Source of the DNA: Dendrocalamus latiflorus
Taxonomy: Eukaryota; Streptophyta; Magnoliopsida; Poales; Poaceae
Direction of reading: 5' to 3'
Assembly (NCBI GenBank): GCA_017311315.1
Contig: CM029664.1
Location: 20,599,432 to 20,663,431, forward strand
Length of the DNA stretch: 64,000 nt
Part shown: piece after piece, positions 1-10,400 of the stretch
How the letters are laid out: every line of letters starts with the position of its first letter
How positions within the stretch are numbered: position 1 is the stretch's first letter
Made by a program: the position numbers and the translations under genes
Notes under the pieces: model-generated
Told to the model about the DNA's origin: nothing
Database searches by the model: none
What the model saw: the letters and a program-made list of their open reading frames with translations, nothing else

Positions 1-121
1 CACGGATAATGCAAATTAATACGGAAAAAAGAAGCGGCAAAAAGCTCAAAAAAGCCAAAAAAAAAGAAATTTGAGAATAGTGGAAAATAAGCCAGAAACT
101 CAAACCGAAATGAACAGGGTC
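1..121 (-). repeat. Dispersed MITE-like repeat, partial copy 1
   Basis: This is the reverse-strand, truncated member of a dispersed family that recurs at 6049-6323, 6572-6848, 9927-10152 and 11570-11857. Shared landmarks, read on the element strand, are a block ending in TTTCACTATT, a TTTTTGAGCTTTTTTGCCGG-like block and GTATTTGTTTGCATTAT. It runs off the left edge of the window. No coding capacity is seen. Confidence 0.6.
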
Positions 122-439
122 TAAGCAATTTTTGTTGTCTTATATGTTAATTTGGAGAGAAGCGGCTAGCGAAAGCTTGCAGGCACTAGGGTTAAGGTGT
201 GCTCGACGTGAAAACAATGCAGACATGAGAGACTTCGTGAAAAAGAAGTGTGTTGTTTTCATGCACTTAAATGTTGCCTCCCATTGAAGATGGCATTACA
301 TGAAGAAATTAACTTGATCAATTCCTCATCTATCCCCTCCAGAAAGCCCATGTACATAGATGCAGGAGAGAAATATTCTTCTGAAGATGATAGGAAGGAT
401 GGTTTGAGAATCCCAAATGATACAAATCTTGATTGATAG

Positions 440-661
440 GGTCTGTTCTTTTTGGTTGCGGCTTGTGGCTTTTAGACTGTTTGTACGAGAGATTACAGAG
501 TAACAAAAACTCACGTGCGGTTTTTGCCGATATAAATAAAGTCAATAAAGTGTATACTATAATTAACTAGTAGATCTTATCTTAAAAAATACTCCGTTAA
601 AAAATTAGTTACTGTGCAAAAATCAAAAAGCAATTTCTAAAAGCTAAAAAGAACCGGACCT
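440..661. mobile_element. MITE with terminal inverted repeats
   Basis: A 222-bp non-coding, AT-rich unit begins GGTCTGTTCTTTTT and ends AAAAAGAACCGGACC, an imperfect terminal inverted repeat of about 14-15 bp. I could not fix the target duplication, so the superfamily is open; the termini look hAT-like. Confidence 0.5.
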
Positions 662-902
662 ATTGTTTTGCCTCCATGTGCACCATGGAAAGAGAGGTAA
701 TGGCTCATCGGTGACTGGAATTTTGACGCGTGTGCTTCCATAGGTGTTGCCAGAGGTGCATGTTGGGTTGAGCGCACCACACCTATCCTCGCTTTTGTTT
801 GTGTTCATTGTTAGAAGAGTAGGTTCTTGTTTTAAAATGATGTATTTATGTATTTTGAATTAGCTCTTCCGAGAAGAATCAAACAATTTTGAGTCCCAAT
901 TA

Positions 903-1145
903 GAGCAAGTCTTATAATACAGCCTTCAGCTGGCTGTATGGATACTTACAGCCCACTTATCAGCCTACTCATATAGTAGTTACAGCCAGCTGAAGGCTGT
1001 ATGATCTACCCCTTCCTCTCACAAAGTTTCTTGGTTCTTGTGCTTCAGCTGGCTGTAAGTTTACAACCCACCTCTCTTCTCTCTCCTCCTCTCTCTCCTC
1101 CACCTCAGCATACAGCCAGCTTACAGCCTCTTATAATACTTGCTC
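903..1145. mobile_element. Tourist-like MITE 1
   Basis: A 243-bp unit has inverted termini: GAGCAAGTCTTATAATA at the left matches TATAATACTTGCTC at the right. It is flanked by TTA at 900-902 and 1146-1148. A three-base TTA/TAA duplication is characteristic of the PIF/Harbinger (Tourist) group. The interior repeats a CAGCTGGCTGTA motif in both orientations. Confidence 0.75.
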
Positions 1146-1148
1146 TTA

Positions 1149-1428
1149 GAGCAAGTACAATAATGGTGTTATAGCCAAGTTAGTCAGCATTTTTGCTGAT
1201 GTGGAGGAGAGAAGAGATGAGAGAGATAAGAGCTTAGCTCTCATGCAAGCAACAAGCTGGGCACGGGAGCCTATGCAGTGGTGAGCCTAGATAATAAATG
1301 TATGTGAGGAGGAATAGGAAAGAGAATATGAGACATAGTACCATATAATAATAAAAAACTTTTTGTAGACAAATTATTGTATAACTTGACTTATAGCTAA
1401 ACACTTGGCTCTATTATTGAACTTGCTC
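1149..1428. mobile_element. Tourist-like MITE 2, abutting MITE 1
   Basis: A 280-bp unit begins GAGCAAGTACAATAATGG and ends with the inverted counterpart ending GAACTTGCTC. It is flanked by TTA at 1146-1148 and 1429-1431, so it shares one TTA with the element to its left. It contains no open reading frame of note. Confidence 0.72.
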
Positions 1429-2630
1429 TTAGTGTGAACTGAAATAAGGGGAGGCCAAAAGGCATTGTCAACTAACATTATCTTCCATTCCAAGATAATG
1501 AAGTTAGCTAGCTGCCTAATAAAGAACCAAAGTTCGAAGAAATAACCGAAAAAAAGCTTTTTTATTCCCCTTCCGCTGCTTTTACATAACAACTTTTGTA
1601 CATCTTGTTCGTGCTGGGGAACTTCGAGCTATCAAGGCAAGCTATCAAGAGGAAGAAAGCAAACGAACTGTGTGGTAGGCTACAAAGGGGGAGAAGCAGC
1701 TCGATCCAATCCATTGAGCTTCCTTGATCTAAATTGTTGCAAGTTGGGTATTTGAGCATTTGGAAGATACAAGGGCACATGCTACAGGCCAAAGCTTTGG
1801 ATTGTAAAAGGCTAAACCACAAATACGTTTAGAAGTGCGTGTTGAATTTTGCATCGAAAGGAATTGTCATAAACCTGTTTGATCTAAAAACCTTCACCGC
1901 TTGTTATTGTTTGGGAGCTTGTTTGTTTAAGGAACTCAAGCGAGAAGTTGGACCTCGAGACAGTCCCTTGTTGGATCTAGCTTTGTTTTTGTGATTATCG
2001 GAAACTCAAATATATAATAATTTTTTCTATAATTATGAAAGGGAGTAACTACCCTGAATATATATGCAATTTATGTGCTTTACACATATTTTATGCACCA
2101 TCCACTAATTATCATACAAGTCAGAGCGGTGAGGTGAACAAAATTGTAAGAGGTAAAAATTTAAAAAAAACTTGTAATCGTATGTACATTAGCCACGCAT
2201 GTTTAGCATGCATAAATAAATTGGATAGCAAACCATATAATTTATGCAAAAAATTTAAAACAATCTCCTTCGTTCCTGGAACAGCCGTTGCCGGTGTGCT
2301 CACGTCACCTCCTTCCCTACCCGTCGGATCGGCTTCTCCTTGCCCAGATTTGGACGCGTGGCTTGTGCGTATCCATCCCTCGCTCATTCCAGAAAGTGAA
2401 ATTTATCGATGCGATGCGAAGAAAAAGAAAGAGCGGGACGGCTCCACCCATCCTCTCCGACTCCGACACCCCCCGCCGCCCCCGCGCCGCCGGCCTCCCT
2501 CTCCTCTGCCAGAGCTCCTTGTGTCTCTCCAGACCTCTCCACTCGCCACCCCTCCCCTGGGTCGCCGGGTCACTGACCAGCCACCGGCTCGCCGGGTGGG
2601 ACTCTCGGGCCGTAGCCGTAGCCCGTAGGC
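1429..2630. other. Intergenic region upstream of the THIM relic
   Basis: I recognise no gene, RNA or transposon here. Composition is AT-rich until about 2270 and becomes GC-rich towards 2631, as expected for the promoter and leader of the downstream gene. Long open frames across 2288-2630 continue the kinase exon frame upstream of its ATG and look like leader sequence. Confidence 0.5.
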
Positions 2631-4533
2631 ATGGACGAGGAGAGACGGAGGCGTGGTGGCGCCAGCGCGCGTGGGCACTCCTCTCGGCCGTCCGCGCGCG
2701 TGCGCCGCTGGTGCAGTGCATCACCAACCTGGTATCCATGGACATCTCCGCCAACGCGCTCCTCGCCGCCGGCTCCTCCCCCGCCATGCTCCACTGCCTC
2801 CGCGAGGTCCCCGACTTCACCCCGACCTGCGACGCAGTCTACATCAACGTCGGCACGCTCTCCGAGGACTGGCTCCCCTCGCCGCCTCCGCCGGCCGGCC
2901 ATGGGTTCTCGATCCCGTCGCCGCCGCGGCCTCAGACTTCCGGATGGAGGCCTGCTCCTCCCTCCTCGCCCTCCGCCCCGCCGTCGTCCGGGGGAACGCG
3001 TCCGAGATCCTCGCCCTCGCCTCCCGCTCAGTCGCCGCCGCCGCCGCCTCCTTCAAAGTACGATACCTTCTTCTTTCTTCAATATCCAATCCAAGAAAGG
3101 ACTAACAAAATCTTAACTACATCAGATGCATCGATTGTTTGTTTGATTGATTGTGTATTGCAACACGCTGCCAACAGTTAACTGAATGTCTTGTTAAAAA
3201 ACAGTTAACTGAATGAAATGAAAAAAGGGTATCTATATTCTCCTCACAATCTTAAACTAAACCCTGTATAAACCTTTGGTATCAACATCCTTTTCTATTA
3301 ACTGATTTGATCCACCTGCTCCTGGCACCGTTTTTTTTTTGGGTCCTGTCTTGACTCTTCAAACCTTTTCACATGTGATTGTTATCCAAAGTGACCTGTC
3401 GGGAACATATGTTGTCCGTCAAATCTTGTGGCGAATTTCAGAATTTGCTAAATAATTTTGTAGCTAAATAAGCAGTCTGATACAACCCCAAAAGTTCAAA
3501 CATGCTGGGGATACCAGCGACCATAAGTGCAGAACAAGAGAATGGCAGAACAACAAACTCGCCTAACTATAGAAGGAACACAGGAACAAAAAAAATCTGC
3601 CAGACTACAACAAAGAAACTGACAGAGCTAACACTTACTCTTGAGCAATAGATGTTGAAGCCGCTGACTGGGATTGTTGGTTTATGAAGGTGTGCGCCCA
3701 TTCCTTCATTTCAACCACAATTCCCTCCACCTTAGCCCATCCCTCCTCCTGCAACAGTAACTCCACTGCTGCATATAGGATAAAGTTTGTACTGAACGTC
3801 AATATGATGCTGAGGAGATTTGTTTCCAATCACCATTTTATTCGTTGTTTGCCAAATAGACCAAGTCAAGGCTGCAAAGGTATAAATCACCAAATAGTTG
3901 TTGCCTCCATGCCCCAATCTCATCCAGTCACTAAGAAATTTCAGAACGATTAGGTACTTGTGCTCTCTCTGAGTCTCTGGTCAACCTTTCCTTACGAAAA
4001 GTAGTTCGTGCCAGTATTCCGGAATGATTAGATCCCTTACCTCTCAGTTTTCTCAAGATTAGCAAAACACGTACCATATCTACACCGCTGATAGTATTCC
4101 ATCTTGTTGCCATTGGCACTAATTCTGATTGAATTGCAGGGTGTGGACAGTTCACACAACTCGGAGGATGCCGTGAAAGCCGCAAAAGCGTTGGCATAAT
4201 CCAGTGGGTGCTCTTGTTGCAGTATCCGGAGCTGTTGATTTCGTCACCGACGGGGAGCAGGTCATCGGTGCGAGCAACAGTGTGGCCATGATGCAAAAGA
4301 TCACAGCAACAGGGTGTGCTGTGACCGCCCTTATTGCGGCCTTTGTCGCCGTGGATCCTTCAGATGCTCTCATTGCGGCAGCATGTGCTCTTGCCATCTT
4401 TGGTTTGGCTGGAGAGATTGGGATGGAGTCAGCCAAGGGACCTTCCTGTCTCAGGATGCATCTCATTGATGCTCTCTATTGCCTCGATGAGCAAACCGTC
4501 ACCTCTCGGGTCAATATTTCCCTGCGGTTATGA
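2631..4533 (+). pseudogene. THIM: Hydroxyethylthiazole kinase (ThiM-type), broken copy
   Basis: Intact relatives phosphorylate 4-methyl-5-(2-hydroxyethyl)thiazole in thiamine salvage. Exon 1 (to 3057) encodes the N-terminal ThiM block around PLVQCITNLVSMD, then NVGTLSEDW and WVLDPVAAAASDFR. A GT-AG intron runs 3058-4139. Exon 2 carries the GAVDFVTDG and KITATGCAVTALIAAF blocks, the latter being the conserved glycine-rich phosphate-binding/catalytic region, and stops at 4533. The frame is broken at least four times. The ATG at 2631 is out of frame with the conserved N-terminus. The reading shifts again after GTLSEDWLPS near 2880. Exon 2 has an in-frame TAA at 4197-4199. One further shift near 4205 is needed to reach the GAVDFV block. 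Length and domain order otherwise fit a full enzyme, so the decay seems recent. An alternative is local assembly error, but the four sites are scattered. Confidence 0.82.
3331..3960 (-). mobile_element. Decayed LINE 3' fragment inside the THIM intron
   Basis: On the minus strand, two overlapping frames at 3923-3732 and 3829-3635 encode a stretch with WSIWQTTNK, which resembles the zinc-binding region at the C-terminal end of plant LINE reverse transcriptases, followed by an acidic helical tail. A run of ten T at about 3331 would be the poly(A) tail of an element in this orientation. A frameshift separates the two pieces. The LINE assignment rests on motif resemblance only. Confidence 0.4.
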
Positions 4534-4983
4534 TGCACATGTAGATGCCATGGCTATCAATTTTCAGTTAAATACTGAGTTTGGAATAATGCACAGGGAG
4601 ACTTCGCTTTGTCAGTGTTTTGAATACAATGAAGCAGATCAAATTGGCCGTTTCTCATCCATGTATACCATATAAATATTCCGGTGACCTTATGGAGTCC
4701 GGACTGTACCAAGTACATAGTTGTGCTGCCGAATATTTGTTCTTGACCTGTCATCTACAGACACACAATGCATATCAAAATAAAGAAGCTTGTTCTTGAC
4801 CTGTTGAGACAAGAAGTACAACTGGACGAATTGTGTGTATGTTGCTGCTGGCATTTCTGGAGAAACTTTTGAGATGACTGAACTGTATGTTATGTTGGCT
4901 TTCTTTAAAAGGTTCATATCGAGTTGTGTCTTTAGTCATGAGCACTGGTACGAATAGAAGGCAGAGTGCCGAAATTGGCAGGA

Positions 4984-5010
4984 GTTGAGATGGCCGAGTT
5001 GGTCTAAGGC
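4984..5010 (+). other. 5' end of a tRNA-Leu-like sequence
   Basis: The stretch reads like the acceptor strand and D arm of a plant nuclear tRNA-Leu, including the A-box GGCCGAGTTGGTCTAAGG. No anticodon arm, variable arm or T arm with the B-box follows, so this is a fragment or a chance tRNA-derived promoter remnant and not a tRNA gene. Confidence 0.45.
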
Positions 5011-5067
5011 TGCCCAGGAATGTGCACTCCAGTCGCTCCCTCACCGTGCTCTCCCTCGACACCTGTC

Positions 5068-5103
5068 GTGTCCAGAAAAGCTGAGTATCGCTTTTCTGGA
5101 CAC
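5068..5103. repeat. Perfect 14-bp inverted repeat (hairpin)
   Basis: GTGTCCAGAAAAGC at 5068-5081 and its exact reverse complement at 5090-5103 are separated by eight bases. It lies about 60 bp after the tRNA-Leu-like fragment and 535 bp after the kinase stop codon. No role is evident. Confidence 0.7.
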
Positions 5104-6048
5104 AGCCCTGTAAGGGAAGAAAACACAATTTGTATTGAGTTATGAAATATTGTGGGCTGCGAGAGGAGGGGACAAAATACACCGTGGTACAAATTAGGTG
5201 TTCGAGACGAATAAGTAATCAGGGTATAAATATATACCGCTGACCTCTTGTAATCCTAATTATGATAAGAAATTTCTCTTACGGACGAAGCCGTCGCGAT
5301 ACAGCTCCCGAGGACGTAGACATTGTCAAACCTCGTAAACAAATCCGTAATATTTAGATGACTTTCTTTTTCTTATTTCTCATGGATTTGGTTCATCCCA
5401 ACAAGAAAAATTGAAAAAAAAAAAGAAGGTTTGGCTTCAATTCAGATTTAGTTGGGATAGCCAACAGGACTCGATTTAAAATGTCCATAACTTTCACAAA
5501 CAAAGTTCAATTTAGAAGTTCTTGTATTTGTTAGAAAGCTAATTTGAAGGCCCACACACGGATAGAGTGCCAACCTTAGAAACTTTATGGTCATGTCGCA
5601 ATCTCCGAGCAAACCGGTGATTGCAAATTTAGGTTTCTTTTTTTTGTTTGTATTGAAGGAAATACAATATAACCTAAGTCTTGTTTAGGTGTCTTAGGAG
5701 GGCTATATAGCCAAGAAGTGCATCCTATATAACTTTCAAACTCAACATTATAAATTAAGGAATACATTTTCCTAGCTTTTAGCTACTTTCATATCGAGGG
5801 TCTCATCATTACCTAGGGCACACGCTTGTTCTTCCAGGTAGATTCGGCACAGCCATTTGAGGGGAGCTAGACGGTTTTCTTTTAAAGATCATTCTGTCTT
5901 TTTGCTGGGAATTGAGATATCGATATTCTTCACTTGGTGGTCAGTAGAGAATATCACGTGTGTGATTAGGCGAATTTAATGAGTTACAAACCCATTGCAT
6001 TGACGGCAGGAAATCAGCTATAATTCGTCAAGCTTACACGTAAGTTAT

Positions 6049-6323
6049 GGCCCTGATCAACTCGGCTTCGGCTTCTGGCTTATGGCTTATTTTTCACTAT
6101 TCATAAGTTTCGTCTTTTTCTGAACTTTTGGCTTTTTGTTGAGCTTTTTTGCCGGTTCTTTTTTTTCCCGTATTTGTTTGTATTATACATAATGGGCTGA
6201 CATATTTTTTTATTTTTAAAGTTTATTATGCTAATTAAGCCTCTGTCAGCTACAGTGCTTTTTTCAGCCAGCTACAGTGTTTTCAGCCATAAGCCACGAG
6301 CTTTTCAGCCGAACCGATCACCA
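6049..6323 (+). repeat. Dispersed MITE-like repeat, copy 2
   Basis: The unit runs from GGCCCTGATCAACTCGGC to GAACCGATCACC. It has the family's conserved blocks TTTTTCACTATTCATAAG, TTGAGCTTTTTTGCCGG and paired CAGCTACAGTG near its right end. Termini can be folded as loose inverted repeats. It is most similar to copy 5 at 11570-11857. Confidence 0.6.
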
Positions 6324-6571
6324 CCATAGTCGATCCTACGTTGTAAGATTGGGTACCTATATCAAGGAATTAATTAGTGATTGGCTTGCTGTATATGAAG
6401 TTTAATATCGGTAATTATTTTGATTATTAGTGTAGCATCTCTCCTTGTTGCATTTGATTTCTAGTAGCGGCAGCCTTCCGACAGAACCTTGTGTGAACTG
6501 TTTTATTGGGAGAACCTTTATCTAGCTGCTGTCCCGTAATCTTGTAACTTCGTCGTTTTCTTTTGCATAAT

Positions 6572-6848
6572 TAGGTCCCGCTTATTTGGATTTAGGTTTC
6601 TTGCTTTCGGTTTATTTTCACTATTCCTAAATTTTGTCTTTTTTTGAATTTTCAGTTTGTTTTGAACTTTTTTGCTGGTTCTTTTTTCCGTATTTGTTTG
6701 CATTATACGTGATGAACTAACCCATTTTTTCATTTTATTTTTTAATTTAATTATGCCAAATAAATTATTATCAGTTATAGTGTAATTTTAACTAATTACA
6801 GTGAAAATTCAATCACAAGCCACCAAAATTCAACCCAACTAGACACCA
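6572..6848 (+). repeat. Dispersed MITE-like repeat, copy 3
   Basis: A more diverged member of the same family. It keeps TTTTCACTATTC, the GAACTTTTTTGCTGGTTC block and the GTATTTGTTTGCATTATACG block, and ends near CAACTAGACACC. Confidence 0.55.
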
Positions 6849-6965
6849 CCGTAGAAGTCTAGCTACTCGGTGTAATTATAATATTGCTGGTAATTGGTAG
6901 AAAGTAAGGATATGTATCTATCCTAAGTTTGCACTAGAGTTGTATTATTTAGATAGCATATTGAA

Positions 6966-7043
6966 AGCCGTAGCTAAACGTGTTTAGGTTCGCCATGTTT
7001 AGATGGTACAGAGCCGTAGCTAAACGTGTTTAGGTTCGCCATG
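6966..7043. repeat. 32-bp direct duplication
   Basis: An identical 32-bp sequence beginning AGCCGTAGCTAAACGTG occurs at 6966-6997 and 7012-7043, 46 bp apart. It lies about 390 bp beyond the 3' end of the CASP-like gene. Confidence 0.8.
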
Positions 7044-7432
7044 CCAAATTGCGTAATGAAAATATATAGCTCGGCTCCTTCGTCTCAAAAATTAAAACTG
7101 TAGTTTGGCTATTGGCATATATTTCGTTTTGGGAATGTTGTATTCACATTATTACTTTGGGAATTGTAGCCTCATTTCTTCGCTAAATTTTGGAGTTAAT
7201 CTTTTGATTAAAATAAACAAGCTAGCACATTGCTTCCGACATGCTCTTCGACTCGGGGGTAGGGTAGACCATCTCACATGCATGTACGGTTATAACTCAC
7301 AATCTTGTTACTACTACTAAAAACTAATCACACATCCATCAAAACGATGCACCCGACTGATTGATCATTCATGGTAATTAAGTACACACGCCAAGCCATC
7401 TCTATCACCGATTATGTAATCACCAACTTCTA

Positions 7433-10400
7433 CTAGTAGTAGGAGGAGCTCTTGTGGATGGTGAGGATGTTGAACATGAGGAGGACGAGGTTGACGAAGG
7501 CGCCGAGCAGCGAGACGATGACGGCGGACATGGCGCGCTCGCAGAAGCGCCCGTAGACGTTGCACACCTTGGCCCAGCGAACGTGGGAGTTGCCGCGCTC
7601 CCCCAGGATGCCGAACTCCGCCGCCGCGCCCACCGCCGAGAACAGCAGCGCCATCACCACCAGGTCGCCGATCATCACCGGCACCACCGCGCTCCGGCTG
7701 CGGCACGACGCCAGCGCCGCCGCCGAGAAGGCGCAAGCCATCGCGTTCGCCACCACGAAGTACCTGCGTGCATGTGTTGGAAAATTAAAATGGAAGGTAA
7801 ATTAATCATGCATCTTGATTGATCGCTAACTAGAACGTGCGACTGAACACGGACAACAAATTAAATCACCATGGTACCTGTACTGTACGGACTCGAACAG
7901 AATGTTGAAGCGAACACGTAGGTATGACAAAAACCATGTGTGCAATTAAGATGGAGAGATTGGTTCATCGATAATTCCAAATCGAATTCGATTCCTTAAA
8001 TTCATGTACAGTGACTCCAGCTGAATCTTTCACAACACTTGGTTTGATTTGGTACGCCTTGTAGGAGTAACAAATAAATCGAAGAATTCGTGCAAGTTTC
8101 GACCAAAATTAAAACAGGTGCTTGCAGGGGACGCGACTCCCGGCCTACCAAATTATCGTTTGTTGATTGTATGTTGCAGATCAAACTCAGTGCTTTTAGA
8201 ATGGCACTTCCCAAAATAAATACACCACATCTACTTCTACGAGTGCGGTATCGTTCGTACGCTACATGTGGTAGCTGAAAATGAGGGCCATTAGTGAGCG
8301 TGTGGTATAGCTAGTAACTACACGTCTGGTTATTATCTCTTTCCAAACAAAGATAGCTTCTAACATCTAGATTTCAGAAGTCAGAAGTTATTAAAAATAT
8401 GTTAGTTTTTAACGTATTTTTTTCTTTGTATTATGGAAATTTGCTTCCATGCTTTCCTTTTAAAGTGGTAATACATCAAATTTTGATTATGTCCATATCT
8501 ATCTCTTGTTTTGATTGATTTACTCTTGTTTCGGTTGGTTTTGATTTCTTCTCTTCACTCTATTTGATCTTGCTGTGCCAAAAACGTAATTGAGATGCAG
8601 ATAACATCTGAAAAACAATCTTCAATCAACTAGATACTTTGATAGCAATTTCATCAAGAAACTCGGTTTTTACACGTTCTTAACCTTCTAAGTGGTTTAT
8701 TGATCTGAGGGTTTTTGGAGTGATTTCTTTGGTGTTCTAACTCGCGCGATATGTGGGAACACATCTAGACCTATCTTGGTCATTATCCACTCACGAGTAA
8801 GTTGTATTCACCGATTTTGATTTTGGGTCGATTTCGATGCAACGTTCCAACAAACTGAAAAATATTTCAACTTTGGCCATGATTTTTATGATCGTTTGTT
8901 GGAATAGATTTGTAATATTCTAGTGAAGATCCATACAAAATTTTATATCATTTGAATCTACGAATCAAAAGTATAATCAATTTTAGTTTTTGAAACTTGG
9001 ACTTATTTCACTGTTCATCAAGGGAAGGTAATACCGCAGTTATAATAAAGATCCGATTTCCGGTAGCACCGTAATTATAACAAAGATACTTTTGATTTTT
9101 CTTGATTTTCTCTTCTCTAAAGTCTCAAAGGTTTGTGTTGTTTGTTTGGTGGTGGGTTCTTATTTCAATCTTCATAGTTTTGTAGCTATCGGAGTGAATG
9201 AGTATTGAATACTTGAGAAAAAAATTACAAGATACAATTTATCCCCCTCTGTTACCATCTTCGATCATTCCAAATCGAATTCGATTCCTTAAATTCATGT
9301 ACAGTGACTCCAGCTGAATCTTTCACACAACTGTTGGTTTGATTTGGTACGCCTTGTAGGAGTAATAAATAAATCGAAGAATTTGTGCAAGTTTCAACCA
9401 AAATTAAAAGAGGTGCTTGCAGGGGACACGTCTCCCGGCCTACCTAATTATCGTTTGTTGATTGTACGTTGCAGATCAAACTCAGTGCTTTTAGAATGGC
9501 ACTTCACAAAATAAATACACCACATCTACTGCTACTAGTGCGGTATAGTTATATATAGTTCGTGGGCTACAAGTGGTAACTGAAAATGAGGGCCATTAGT
9601 GAGCGTGTGGTCTAGCTAGTAACTGCACGTCTGGTTATTATCTCTTTTCAAACAATCAGCCTTCTAGTTTTAAGAAATAAAAGTCATTTGAAATATATTA
9701 GTTTTTAATGTATTTTTTACTTTGCATTATTTATATAGATATAATAGTGTTTTTATTTTTCTTTTTTAATTAAATACCTCATAAAAAACTATAATTCGCT
9801 ACAGTGTCAATCCAACCAAAAACTTTAGCACTTTAGAACAAGGCCTATATATTCCGAATGTTCAACACATTCGTTGTATTCTAGATCTCCGTCACTGTCG
9901 TAATATGTTTTGTCAAAATCAATATAGGCTTCGCTCATTTCAGTTTGAGCTTATGACTTTTGGCTTTTTTGCCGGTTTTTTTTCTTGTATTCGTTTGCAT
10001 TGTCCGTGATGGGATATTCTGTCTTTTTGTTTTTAATTTTTTAAATTTAGTTACGTCAAATAAACCACCATCAGTTATAGTATAATTTCAGTTAGATACA
10101 ATACAATTTCAGCTATAAGCTAGCTTATTCAGCACAACCGAGCGGCACCATAATTGCCCATCTATTACTAGTCCATGAGATGATGCATACTGACAAAATC
10201 TTTTAGTTGCAAAGATAAACTTGGGAAAATCCAAGCACGGAATCTTTTTTTATAAGAATAGTTAAGTCAGCACACGTAACGAAAAGGAATTAGATTGATA
10301 ATTAGTGTATAGGAATAGAACGAAATTGGTATAGTACTAAGTATCATAAACGGAAATGCGAACCTATACTTTTTTTTAAGAAAAAAACAGCTTTCTCCAC

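Larger units (their letters stand above)
4534..7432. other. Intergenic region between THIM relic and CASP-like gene
   Basis: No gene is seen. The region holds a tRNA-Leu-like 5' fragment (4984-5010), a perfect hairpin (5068-5103), two dispersed MITE-like repeats (6049-6323, 6572-6848) and a 32-bp direct duplication (6966-6997, 7012-7043). The remainder is AT-rich and unremarkable. Confidence 0.55.

Noticed and set aside
2288..3181. A 297-codon open frame as an independent gene
   Set aside because: Its middle is the ThiM exon frame; the upstream part is leader sequence and the downstream part reads into the intron after the frame change.
4984..5060. A functional tRNA-Leu gene
   Set aside because: Only the 5' half can be aligned; no anticodon arm, T arm or B-box follows.
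5068..5103. Hairpin as a transcription terminator
   Set aside because: Rho-independent terminators are not used by nuclear genes, and no T run follows the stem.
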